From: CAZNVB01 sp964576265
GTDB taxonomy: Bacteria > Acidobacteriota > Aminicenantia > Aminicenantales > UBA8522
Direction of reading: 5' to 3'
Assembly: GCA_964576265.1 (NCBI GenBank)
Contig: CAZNVB010000236.1
Span: forward strand, 1 to 6,067
DNA: 6,067 nt
This document shows, piece by piece, positions 1 to 6,067 of this stretch. Every line of letters starts with the position of its first letter. Position 1 is the first letter of the stretch. A model generated the notes under the pieces. It did not search any database. It had not been told where the DNA came from and saw only the letters and a program-made list of their open reading frames with translations. The position numbers were made by a program, and so were the translations under genes.

Positions 1-382
1 GGCTAAGAAGCGCCCCGCCGAGGACAATGCTGGAAATGGGGCCGGCGACAGCCATGAAAAATTCCGCTTTCGGAGTCGGCGGCTCCTCCGTCATCTCGGC
101 CACGCCGCCGAAAATGAATAGGGTGATTCCCTTCATCGGCAAGCCGAATTTCCGGGCGATCAGAGAATGCCAGAGCTCATGAAAAACGATGGAAAAAAGA
201 AGCCCGATCGCGCCGGCAACGCCCATCGCCCAGTACGATTGCTGAGGCAGGCCTTTATAATAAGAGGGGAAAAGACTCTTAGCCAGGGTCCAGGTGATGA
301 GGATGCCCAGGATCAGCCAGGAGAGGTCGATCTTGACCTCGAAACCGAAAAGCCTGACCAAAGTAATGCTTTTCCCAAACAT
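1..382 (-). CDS. Site-2 protease family (M50) intramembrane zinc metalloprotease, N-terminal part, cut by window edge
   Basis: Reading the minus strand from the ATG at 382 gives 127 open codons to the left edge, so only the N-terminal part is visible. The zinc-protease motif HELWH lies at residues 68-72 (HExxH), followed by SLIARKFGLP. A LFIFGGVAEM segment (88-97) and AVAGP (111-115) follow; both are typical of the SpoIVFB-like/Rip-type site-2 protease subfamily. Hydrophobic stretches at about 20-38, 50-67 and 105-127 fit membrane helices, with the catalytic motif in or next to the second. These enzymes cleave transmembrane or membrane-proximal substrates such as anti-sigma factors within the bilayer. 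Many of this subtype carry C-terminal CBS domains; whether this one does, and the distal zinc ligand Asp, lie outside the window. A strong Shine-Dalgarno supports the start. The gene is divergent from the methyltransferase gene. Family assignment is secure; the substrate is unknown. Confidence 0.93.
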   Translation of the reverse strand, partial: MFGKSITLVRLFGFEVKIDLSWLILGILITWTLAKSLFPSYYKGLPQQSYWAMGVAGAIGLLFSIVFHELWHSLIARKFGLPMKGITLFIFGGVAEMTEEPPTPKAEFFMAVAGPISSIVLGGALLS

Positions 383-388
383 GCGATT

Positions 389-394
389 CCTCCT
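389..394 (-). promoter_or_regulatory. Shine-Dalgarno site of the site-2 protease gene
   Basis: The minus strand reads AGGAGG here, a full match to the anti-SD core, 6 bases before the ATG at 382. It fixes the start of the protease gene. It also shows that the much longer minus-strand open frame crossing this region in another register is not the gene. Confidence 0.8.
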
Positions 395-508
395 CTCCCG
401 TCAAAAGGCTCAATCTTTGGCCCGCCGGCCGTCGCCAGGAGGTCAGCCGACATGAGAACCGGACGGCCCGATCGACCGAATGGCGGGTTTCCTCGGTCGG
501 GCAAGGAT

Positions 509-537
509 TTGATGCCTTGATTGGTCTATGATATAAA
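509..537 (+). promoter_or_regulatory. Candidate sigma70-type promoter for the DUF4214-methyltransferase gene
   Basis: A -35-like TTGATG at 509-514 and a -10-like TATAAA at 532-537 are separated by 17 bases, the optimal spacing. Each hexamer is close to consensus (TTGACA, TATAAT). Transcription would begin near 544, leaving a leader of about 35 bases before the ATG at 579. The surrounding AT-rich patch (about 525-540) stands out from the GC-rich flanks. The site is inferred from sequence only. I found no equally good promoter for the divergent protease gene in the same region. Confidence 0.5.
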
Positions 538-578
538 AAAACCGTCGAGACCGCAAGCGGCGGAGAGAAGAGACGGTC

Positions 579-1727
579 ATGTCTTGGAAAAATATTTTCC
601 GGAAACCCTCCGTTCCAAATTATTCTCCCTCGACTGAGGAACGAGTCGACGTCGATCGTCTGAACGATGAAGAATTCCTCGACTATATTTATAAAAAGAT
701 GTTGGGGAGGGAGCCGGATCCGACGGGCAAAGCCCACCAGCTCAAGTTTTTGCGGGCCGGAAACTCCCGCGCCGCGCTGCTCCTCAACATCACCGAAGCG
801 CCCGAGTTTCTCTTCAAGATCGTCAGGGACAACATCCACCATTACATCAAACTCCTTCCCATCCTGGAGGAGCGTCCCGAAAACTACGACGTCCTCGCCT
901 CGGAAGACAGAAAACAAAAAGTCCGAGTCTTTCGGGTGAGGGACGAAGCCGATTTTGACTGGCTCGAGCGAAAAATCATCGACAACGGTTATTATGAGCG
1001 GCCCGGCGTATGGAGCTTTTTCATCGACGAGGACAAGCGCCTCCTGGCCGATCTCGCGGCGGAGTTCGAGCCCTTTTCGGTCCTCGACTTCGGCTGCGCC
1101 AACGGCGCCGTCCTGAAGTGTCTATTCGATAAAGGAATTTTCGGCGAGGGGGTGGAAATCAGCCGTCTGGCCATGGACAAGACCTTTCCCGAGATCGCCG
1201 ACCGGATTCACTTCGGGGATCTCCTCCGCCTCAACCTCGGACGAACCTACGACCTGGTCCTCGGCCTGGACATCTTCGAGCACCTCAACCCGAACAGGCT
1301 CGATCTTTATCTCTCCCGGCTTCACCGCCTGCTCGAGGAAGGGGGGTATCTCTACGCCAATATCCCCGCTTACGGCGCGGACCGCTCTTTCGGCGAAATC
1401 TTCGGTTTGGATCTGACGGAATGGAGAGACGACGCGAGAGCAGGACGGGCCTTCCGGACGATCCCCGTCGATGATTACGGCTATCCGAAGAACGGCCATA
1501 TCATCTGCGCGACAAGCGATTGGTGGGTCGATCAGTTTGAAAAAACGGGACTGCGCAGGGAAATCGAAATCGAGACGGCGCTACACCGCAAGTACGATCC
1601 AGCTATGGAAAAAATTTCGCCGGCGCGCCGGGCTTACTACGTTTTCTCAAAAGACACGACGCCGGATAAGAGCAAAGCGATTATCGCCCGGCTGAATGCC
1701 TCTCCGGCCTGGACGGGGGGCTCCTGA
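579..1727 (+). CDS. DUF4214 domain-containing class I SAM-dependent methyltransferase
   Basis: The protein has 382 residues and two recognisable parts. Residues about 27-80 resemble DUF4214: EEFLDYIYKKMLGREPDPTG, a GNSR segment, then an EAPEF close. This module often accompanies glycan or cell-surface biosynthesis enzymes. Residues about 165-270 form a Rossmann-type methyltransferase core. It has motif I VLDFGCANG (168-176), an acidic residue after the second strand in GVEIS (E193), GDLL (213-216), and the LDIFEHL segment (230-236) typical of Methyltransf_11/23-like enzymes. The C-terminal third ends in a YYVFSK strand (353-358). No signal peptide or membrane helix is seen, so it is probably cytoplasmic. 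A purine-rich GGAGAG at 562-567 can act as ribosome-binding site and a promoter lies upstream. Methyl transfer from S-adenosylmethionine is inferred from the fold; the acceptor is unknown. A sugar or glycolipid precursor is a guess based on the DUF4214 association. No glycosyltransferase is present nearby to test this. Confidence 0.88.
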   Translation: MSWKNIFRKPSVPNYSPSTEERVDVDRLNDEEFLDYIYKKMLGREPDPTGKAHQLKFLRAGNSRAALLLNITEAPEFLFKIVRDNIHHYIKLLPILEERPENYDVLASEDRKQKVRVFRVRDEADFDWLERKIIDNGYYERPGVWSFFIDEDKRLLADLAAEFEPFSVLDFGCANGAVLKCLFDKGIFGEGVEISRLAMDKTFPEIADRIHFGDLLRLNLGRTYDLVLGLDIFEHLNPNRLDLYLSRLHRLLEEGGYLYANIPAYGADRSFGEIFGLDLTEWRDDARAGRAFRTIPVDDYGYPKNGHIICATSDWWVDQFEKTGLRREIEIETALHRKYDPAMEKISPARRAYYVFSKDTTPDKSKAIIARLNASPAWTGGS

Positions 1728-1738
1728 ACGGAACAGAT

Positions 1739-1771
1739 GGCCGCGCCGGCCGGAAGCTATTCCCTCTTTTT
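1739..1771 (+). terminator. Weak terminator-like structure after the methyltransferase gene
   Basis: Eleven bases past the stop codon lies a hairpin GGCCG-CGC-CGGCC (1739-1751). A second small stem, GGAA-GCTA-TTCC (1752-1763), follows, then CTC and five T residues (1767-1771). The T run follows the second stem closely, but that stem is only 4 bp and the stronger one is 15 bases from the T run. This may therefore be an imperfect intrinsic terminator or chance structure. Confidence 0.3.
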
Positions 1772-1859
1772 CCGATAGGATAAGTAGAAATTAGGCGGCG
1801 AGAGGGATGATAATTCCGATCGGCGCAGAGGGCGGATTGGGAAAGGGGAGAGAAAACGC

Positions 1860-2405
1860 ATGACGGAACCGAATCGAGGAGAGAAGACGGTCATTGTCCT
1901 GGCCATCCACGGCGCTCCGCCGCTCGACTTTCCGCGGGCTGAGCTGGCCGAGTTCTTCATCCTTCAGGCGAGAATCGGGCACGGAGAAAGTCAAGACATT
2001 CAAAGCCCGGCCGCGCTCCGCTATAGAGAGTTGGAAGAAAAAATACGGACCTGGCCGCGGACGTCCGAGAACGATCCTTTTTACGCCGGATCGCTCGACC
2101 TGGCCTCCGAACTCGAGCAGGCCTCGGGTCTCAAAGTCATCGTCGGGTTCAACGAATTCTGCGCCCCAACCGTGGATGAAGCCTTGGATCGAGCGGTCTC
2201 CCGGGCTGAGGGAAAGGTCATCGTCATCACCCCGATGATGACCCGCGGCGGCGAGCATTCGGCGGTCGAAATTCCCCAGGCTGTTGAGCGGGCCCGCAAG
2301 AGGCATCCGGGGACCGAATTCATCTATGCCTGGCCGTTCGCTACGGATGCCGTCGCCCGTTTCCTGGCTTCTCAGATCTCACCGTTCCTCAAGTTATCAG
2401 ACTGA
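1860..2405 (+). CDS. CbiX/SirB-like class II chelatase family protein (sirohydrochlorin cobaltochelatase-like)
   Basis: The protein has 181 residues. The first strand ends in VLAIHGAPP with His17, matching the first metal-binding histidine of CbiX/SirB/CfbA chelatases. VIVGFNEFCAPTVDEAL (93-109) matches the family segment with a strand, an acidic residue and Pro before a helix. VIVITPMMTRGGEH (120-133) gives the second metal-binding histidine, His133, then SAVEIP. YAWPF (156-160) matches the last strand. Such enzymes insert Co2+, Fe2+ or Ni2+ into sirohydrochlorin-type tetrapyrroles for cobalamin, siroheme or F430; the metal here cannot be told from sequence. The length suits one domain plus an extra segment: about 75 residues separate HGAPP from the next core strand, where I expect about 40. 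AAGGGGAG sits 9 bases before the ATG. No cobalamin, siroheme or heme genes are visible nearby, so function rests on the fold alone. It converges with the aldolase gene. Confidence 0.82.
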   Translation: MTEPNRGEKTVIVLAIHGAPPLDFPRAELAEFFILQARIGHGESQDIQSPAALRYRELEEKIRTWPRTSENDPFYAGSLDLASELEQASGLKVIVGFNEFCAPTVDEALDRAVSRAEGKVIVITPMMTRGGEHSAVEIPQAVERARKRHPGTEFIYAWPFATDAVARFLASQISPFLKLSD

Positions 2406-2541
2406 AGGACGGGCTCGGGAAAAAACGCCGTCGGGAGGTGAAGCGGCCGGAATTCCTCGAGGCGGATGGAGAGCCGGGGCAGGGCCGCTTCCTCTCGCGG
2501 GGCGCGCCGGCGGGACTGCCCGCCCGCACCGCAAGCCCCGC
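2406..2541. other. Convergent intergenic region with a short GC hairpin
   Basis: This 136-base, very GC-rich spacer separates the stops of the chelatase (plus) and aldolase (minus) genes. A perfect inverted repeat GGCGGG-ACTG-CCCGCC lies at 2509-2524 (6-bp stem, 4-base loop), within 20 bases of the aldolase stop. No T tract follows on either strand, so it is not a canonical intrinsic terminator. It could protect an mRNA 3' end or act with Rho. No coding content is convincing here. Confidence 0.35.
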
Positions 2542-3864
2542 CTACCAGCGTTTGGCCTTCTCGGGCTCCATCTTCCTCAAATCCAGGCCGCGCTCGTAGG
2601 CGCCGATGCGGTAGAGGCATATCTCGCGGAGTGAAGAGGGATGGTGCAGAACTTCGGAGAGGGACTGCCCGCCGACGGCCCAGACTCCGCCTCCCCGGAC
2701 GATCACCATCTTGTAATCATGGAGCAGGCGGATGATCTCTCCCATGCCTGCTTTTGGGTGGACCACGGGGATGACGAGATAGAGGAAACCGCCCTCGGCG
2801 TCGATGGGGACGATCCGCTGCACCGGTTCGGTTTCGCCCGGATAGATGAAATGAGCCATGGCTTCGGCTTCAGGAACATAACAATGCATGACCGTCTGAA
2901 AATCGCTGGCAGCGTAAATCTGCTTGTGGCGGAGAAGTTCGGGCGTATCATTGTCCCGGGGAGCCAGGGGGACGCGAACGAGCGGACCCCCGATCTCTCG
3001 AGGCATAGAGGCTTTGGGCGCGTAAAGCATGCTCTCCACGCCTCGCACCGACATGGAACCGGTGTGGAAGGGCGAAAGCCTGGACTCGAAGATCCGCCCT
3101 CCGGCGCGCCGGAATTCCACCAAAATCTCTTTCTCTTCGGGAAACTCACAGATCTCGTCGTCATCGATCGTGTAGGCAGACGGCCGGAAAGAAAAAGCCC
3201 TTTCAGGATCTTCCCGGACGGTCCGTCTGAGACCATCGACGTCCGCCCCGAGCTTTTCGGTCAGGCGAACAATATAGCCGGCATGATTGGCGATGGAAAC
3301 GAGAAAAAACGCTTCTTTCAGAGTTCGGCCGCGGGCGAATGTCCCGTGCGTCTGGATCACTGTGGCGGGGTGGGCAGCCAGGCGCTCGGGAATGATCCTG
3401 GCCATCTCGGCCGAACCGCTCGGAACCTCGACCCAATCGACCGGGACGACGCCTCCAAGATGATAATATCCGAGCGGGTCGATGGGAACGAAGGGCGGAG
3501 GCTGATGGGGCTTGGGAGCGTCGTCAAGAGTGACGATCATCAGCTCTTTGGTGTGGGCATGAATGGAAGCCCGGACTCCTGGAAGGGAAAGAATCCGGGC
3601 ATGGATATCCGTTTCGGAAGAGGCCTTGTAATAGCCGAAATCGGTCCCCGTCGGCGAAAGAAAACAGATCTGGCTCGCGTCGAGATCGCCTTTCTGCGAC
3701 CCGGTCGCGGTAATGACGATCCATTCATTCCCCGCTTCATCGGTGTGGCGGATGGCCATATTGCCGCTGTGGCTGTCCTGAATGTCATAGAGAAGCGAAG
3801 CCCGTCCCACGCTCTGAAAAAGGCCCAGAATCTGCTCACTTACCTTCCAGGTCTTCTTGATCAC
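2542..3864 (-). CDS. Tandem class II aldolase/adducin-domain protein
   Basis: The protein has 440 residues, about twice the usual 200-230 of class II aldolases. Domain 1 (about 5-210) has the phosphate-loop SGNM (33-36), TATG (52-55), an acidic residue at E84, the metal-binding IHAH pair (H102, H104) and a third ligand in THG (H173). These are the marks of the fuculose-phosphate/rhamnulose-phosphate aldolase and ribulose-phosphate 4-epimerase superfamily. Domain 2 (about 245-425) repeats the layout: TGSMSVR (268-274), E309, HCY (327-329), RGGGVWAVG (390-398). It keeps only one of the three histidines by my alignment. The start is GTG and overlaps the upstream oxidoreductase stop as GTGA. GGAGG (3875-3879, minus strand) lies 10 bases before it. 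Translational coupling and a shared pathway are likely. Retro-aldol cleavage to an aldehyde is an inference; an epimerase, dehydratase or decarboxylase activity is also possible. The substrate is unknown. Confidence 0.87.
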   Translation of the reverse strand: MIKKTWKVSEQILGLFQSVGRASLLYDIQDSHSGNMAIRHTDEAGNEWIVITATGSQKGDLDASQICFLSPTGTDFGYYKASSETDIHARILSLPGVRASIHAHTKELMIVTLDDAPKPHQPPPFVPIDPLGYYHLGGVVPVDWVEVPSGSAEMARIIPERLAAHPATVIQTHGTFARGRTLKEAFFLVSIANHAGYIVRLTEKLGADVDGLRRTVREDPERAFSFRPSAYTIDDDEICEFPEEKEILVEFRRAGGRIFESRLSPFHTGSMSVRGVESMLYAPKASMPREIGGPLVRVPLAPRDNDTPELLRHKQIYAASDFQTVMHCYVPEAEAMAHFIYPGETEPVQRIVPIDAEGGFLYLVIPVVHPKAGMGEIIRLLHDYKMVIVRGGGVWAVGGQSLSEVLHHPSSLREICLYRIGAYERGLDLRKMEPEKAKRW

Positions 3865-5699
3865 GACCGCAGGACCTCCAGGAGATTCAGTTCCCGCAAG
3901 AGCTTCTCCGTCGGGCGCCCCTGCTCGTCCCAGCCGCGGGCCCGGTAATAATCCCGCCTCAGGGTTTCGATCGTCTGGCGGGAGAGAACCCGCGGTTCTC
4001 CGGCGGCGACGATCGGTTCGCGGCTGAAGCGTTCCGGAAGCGTGTCGTCGTCTTCCGTCAGACCGGCGGCGAGGTTGAACAGCCTTTCCACTGCCGCAAT
4101 CCGGTTGGCGATTTCCTCCAGCCGGGCGGTCGAAAAATCAAGCCCGGTCACGCCCGTCAGCATCCTGGCCCAAGGATCATAGGAAAAGGCGAACCCGGTG
4201 AACCGGCAGACGCCCAGACTATCCTGGATGATTCCCAGGTTGTGCATGTTGCGGATGCCGATCGGCGACTGGAGGAGGCTGAAACGGGGGATTTCTTTCG
4301 GGCCGCCGAAAAAGGCGAGCGAAACGGCGTATCCGCCTTTGAGATGGCAGGCTCCGGTGGGAGAAGTCATGTATCCAAGGGCTTGAGTGAAAGATGCCCG
4401 CGGCTCATAGGCAGGGATTTCCTGTTTCTTGATGGTCATGGAAAGACCGGCTTGGCCGAACGCTTCGGCCAGACGATACGATCCCTCGGCCATCAGATTT
4501 CCGATCCCCTGCCGGTAGGCGATCCGGCGGGCGAGCTCTTCCAGAAGCTCGCCCCGGCCGAAACGAAGCTCCAACCCTTCCGTGTCTTTCGCGCTCAACA
4601 GGTTTTTTTCATAGAGCTCCATGGCGCAGGCCACGGTGCCCCCGAAAGAAATCGTGTCCATCCCCAACTCATTACAGAGGTAATTCGCCCGGGTGATGGC
4701 CTCGAGGTCATAAATATCGCAGTCCGGTCCCAGCATGACCATGGTCTCGTATTCCGGCCCTTCTCCCTTTTTGTCTCCAACCCGCGTGTGACGCTGACAG
4801 GCTATCGGACAGAGATAGCATCCGGCCGCTCTCTCCAGGAGCTTCTTGGCCAGCGTTTCGCCCGAGACCTTTTCTACATTTTCCGCCCGGTGCTCGGTAT
4901 CCTGAAAATTTCGGTGGGGGAGCATGTTGATCAAGTTGATCAGCTCGATGAGTCCGGAGGTTCCGAGTTCCCGGAGGAGCCTTTTGGTGGCCGGAGCCTG
5001 TTTGAGGAGATAGAAAGCCTGCTCGTGCCCTGACCGATATTTTTCTTTATCCTTGATCTGGATTCTCTTATCACCGAAGACCCGGATGGCCTTGAGATTT
5101 TTGCTTCCCCAGATGGCTCCCGGACCGCCGCGACCGTAGGCCCGGTTCCGGTCGTTCATGACCGAGGCAAAACGGACGAGATTCTCCCCCGCCGGGCCGA
5201 TGCAGAGGACGCGCGCCCGCCGGTCCGCGGCTTCGGCGAGCAGAATCTCGGTCGTTCGCGGGACATCAAGACCCCAGAGATGGCTCGCCGGCTGAATTTC
5301 GACTCCGGTCGGCCGGATGTCGATTAGAACGGGGGATGGGGCTTTGCCCCTGATGACCAGAGCGTCAAAACCGGCCGATTTGAAGGCCGGCATCCAGGTC
5401 CCGCCGCAATTCGAGCTTCCGATCGAGCCGCCGAGCACGGACTTGAAAACCATGTGACCTCGCCCGGCGGTGGGAGCGTTAGTTCCGACAAGGGGGGAAG
5501 CGGCGATGACGACGATATTGCCGGGGCTCAAAGGATCACAACGGGGATCGATCCGATCCAGGAGGATTCGCGCCCCCAGACCTCGCCCGCCGATGTACTC
5601 GGCGACGTAACAAGTCTCAAGGGAGGATTCGGATATTTTCCCGCTCGTGAGATCAACTTCAAGGATCCTGCCGTGGACACCGAAGGCTGGTTCGCTCAT
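3861..5699 (-). CDS. Aldehyde:ferredoxin oxidoreductase (AOR) family, tungsten/molybdenum-bis-pterin enzyme
   Basis: The protein has 612 residues, full length for the AOR family. It would oxidise an aldehyde to the carboxylate and reduce ferredoxin in the cytoplasm of an anaerobe. The N-terminal domain opens with GRILEVDLTSGKI (10-22) and holds GRGHMVFKS, SNCGG and the pterin-domain segment YGRGGPGAIWGSKNLKAI (188-205). The Fe4S4 cluster ligands are C294-x2-C297-x3-C301 and C498. Cofactor-binding motifs resemble the Pyrococcus AOR pair: NELGMD (343-348) for DxxGLD, and DSLGVC (493-498) for DxxGLC. Active-site candidates are E316/E318 in GPEYET and H452 in GACHLKGG. The C-terminal end (AGLTEDDDTLPERF, RGWDEQGRPT) is also typical. 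The ATG at 5699 fits the family N-terminus, but the ribosome-binding site is weak. It lies between the MoaD-like gene and the aldolase gene, overlapping the latter by 4 bases. Subtype (AOR, FOR, GAPOR, WOR) and the choice of W or Mo cannot be decided here. Confidence 0.95.
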   Translation of the reverse strand: MSEPAFGVHGRILEVDLTSGKISESSLETCYVAEYIGGRGLGARILLDRIDPRCDPLSPGNIVVIAASPLVGTNAPTAGRGHMVFKSVLGGSIGSSNCGGTWMPAFKSAGFDALVIRGKAPSPVLIDIRPTGVEIQPASHLWGLDVPRTTEILLAEAADRRARVLCIGPAGENLVRFASVMNDRNRAYGRGGPGAIWGSKNLKAIRVFGDKRIQIKDKEKYRSGHEQAFYLLKQAPATKRLLRELGTSGLIELINLINMLPHRNFQDTEHRAENVEKVSGETLAKKLLERAAGCYLCPIACQRHTRVGDKKGEGPEYETMVMLGPDCDIYDLEAITRANYLCNELGMDTISFGGTVACAMELYEKNLLSAKDTEGLELRFGRGELLEELARRIAYRQGIGNLMAEGSYRLAEAFGQAGLSMTIKKQEIPAYEPRASFTQALGYMTSPTGACHLKGGYAVSLAFFGGPKEIPRFSLLQSPIGIRNMHNLGIIQDSLGVCRFTGFAFSYDPWARMLTGVTGLDFSTARLEEIANRIAAVERLFNLAAGLTEDDDTLPERFSREPIVAAGEPRVLSRQTIETLRRDYYRARGWDEQGRPTEKLLRELNLLEVLRS

Positions 5700-5733
5700 C
5701 GCATCTTTTATCGTTTCGTTTTTTTAGGCTCGA

Positions 5734-5762
5734 AGGATAACAGATCGGCGGCCGTCTGACAA
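5734..5762 (-). promoter_or_regulatory. Candidate internal promoter upstream of the AOR gene
   Basis: On the minus strand TTGTCA (5762-5757) and TATCCT (5739-5734) are spaced by 17 bases, matching the -35 and -10 consensus at 5 of 6 and 4 of 6 positions. Transcription would start near 5727, about 28 bases before the AOR ATG. The 68-base gap between the MoaD-like gene and AOR is long enough for it. AOR and the aldolase could thus be expressed separately from the MoaD-like gene. Sequence inference only. Confidence 0.35.
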
Positions 5763-5767
5763 GTTGA

Positions 5768-6046
5768 TCACCCGCCGCCGAGAAAAGGAAAAACGGCGAC
5801 GGTGTCTCCGTCGTTGAGCGGAGTCTCCATTCCACCAGTCGATTGCCAAGGTAATCCGTTCTTCAAGACGACGATATCGGAACGAATTTCCCCACCGTCT
5901 GCGAGAATGGCCCGGCGTCGCTCGGTCGAATCGCAGAGCTCGGTCAAAAGATCGCGAAGGACGGAACCAGAAGAAAGTTCGACGGTCGCCTCTTTCGCCA
6001 GAAAGAGGTCCCGAAAGGGGCCCAGAAACTTGACCGTGATTCTCAC
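5768..6046 (-). CDS. MoaD/ThiS family sulfur-carrier protein (molybdopterin synthase small-subunit-like)
   Basis: This small beta-grasp protein has 92 residues from the GTG at 6046. It begins RITVKFLGPFRDLF, has a VLRDLLTEL helix, a VVLKNGLPW segment, then LNDGDTVAVFPFLGGG at the very C-terminus. The LxDGDxVxxFPxxxGG ending is characteristic of MoaD-like proteins, whose terminal Gly is adenylylated and thiocarboxylated to give sulfur to the pterin dithiolene. MoaD-like genes commonly neighbour AOR genes, so it probably serves tungsto- or molybdopterin synthesis for the AOR. The frame stays open upstream: TTG codons at 6064 and 6055 are also possible starts (98 or 95 residues) and the true start could lie past the right edge. 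I prefer GTG 6046 because it matches the family's N-terminus. The ribosome-binding site there (GGGA, 4-5 bases away) is weak. A ThiS-like role is the main alternative. Confidence 0.85.
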   Translation of the reverse strand: MRITVKFLGPFRDLFLAKEATVELSSGSVLRDLLTELCDSTERRRAILADGGEIRSDIVVLKNGLPWQSTGGMETPLNDGDTVAVFPFLGGG

Positions 6047-6067
6047 TTTTCCCAAGCTCTGCAAAAT

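Noticed and set aside
509..532. Alternative pairing of TTGATG with TATGAT (527-532)
   Set aside because: The spacer would be only 12 bases, too short; pairing with TATAAA at 532-537 gives 17.
279..917. 212-codon minus-strand open frame spanning the divergent promoter region
   Set aside because: It overlaps the methyltransferase start and the promoter, and it is in a different register from the real protease gene, which has its own strong Shine-Dalgarno and HExxH motif.
1776..1814. Possible -10 boxes (TAGGAT at 1776-1781, GATAAT at 1809-1814) before the chelatase gene
   Set aside because: Neither has a -35-like hexamer at a suitable distance (AGAAAT and GAAGCT at 17 bases), so I could not support a promoter here.
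1791..2306. 171-codon minus-strand open frame opposite the chelatase
   Set aside because: Antisense shadow of the chelatase gene with no recognisable domain and no convincing start signal.
2641..3948. 435-codon plus-strand open frame opposite the aldolase gene
   Set aside because: It mirrors the aldolase gene on the other strand. Its product shows no recognisable domain, while the minus-strand product has clear aldolase motifs. Long antisense frames are common in GC-rich genes with biased codon use.
4242..5033. 263-codon plus-strand open frame inside the AOR gene
   Set aside because: It is antisense to the conserved AOR core, including the CxxCxxxC region, and its translation matches nothing I recognise.

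Overview
This window looks like bacterial chromosomal DNA of moderately high GC content, from an organism with anaerobic metabolism. The anaerobic signal comes from a complete aldehyde:ferredoxin oxidoreductase (AOR) with its Fe4S4 and tungsten/molybdenum-pterin motifs, a MoaD/ThiS-type protein beside it, and a class II chelatase of the cobalamin/siroheme/F430 type. The sequence contains no rRNA or other phylogenetic marker. The overall style would suit an uncultured anaerobic bacterial phylum such as Aminicenantes or Acidobacteria relatives, but this is only an impression. I see no tRNA, rRNA, CRISPR array, insertion sequence or other mobile element.

Layout. Positions 1-382 on the minus strand hold the N-terminal part of a site-2 protease (M50 intramembrane metalloprotease), which runs off the left edge. 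A 196-base divergent intergenic region (383-578) carries a good sigma70-type promoter for the plus-strand gene at 579-1727. That gene encodes a DUF4214 domain joined to a class I SAM-dependent methyltransferase. A 132-base spacer with a weak terminator-like structure leads to a plus-strand CbiX/SirB-like chelatase (1860-2405).

The right half is a minus-strand cluster read from the right edge. It encodes a MoaD/ThiS-like protein ending in Gly-Gly-Gly (about 6046 to 5768), then a 68-base gap with a candidate internal promoter. Next come the AOR (5699-3861) and a protein with two tandem class II aldolase/adducin-type domains (3864-2542). The AOR stop and aldolase start overlap as GTGA, so the two are very probably translationally coupled. 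The chelatase and the aldolase converge across 2406-2541.

How the genes may work together. The most coherent unit is MoaD-like / AOR / double aldolase. The inferred scheme is that the aldolase-like protein releases an aldehyde from a sugar phosphate or similar compound, the AOR oxidises it to a carboxylate while reducing ferredoxin, and the MoaD-like protein donates sulfur for the pterin cofactor. The second aldolase domain has lost two of the three metal-binding histidines by my alignment, so it probably has a structural, regulatory or partner-binding role. The three left-hand genes have no evident link to this unit or to each other.
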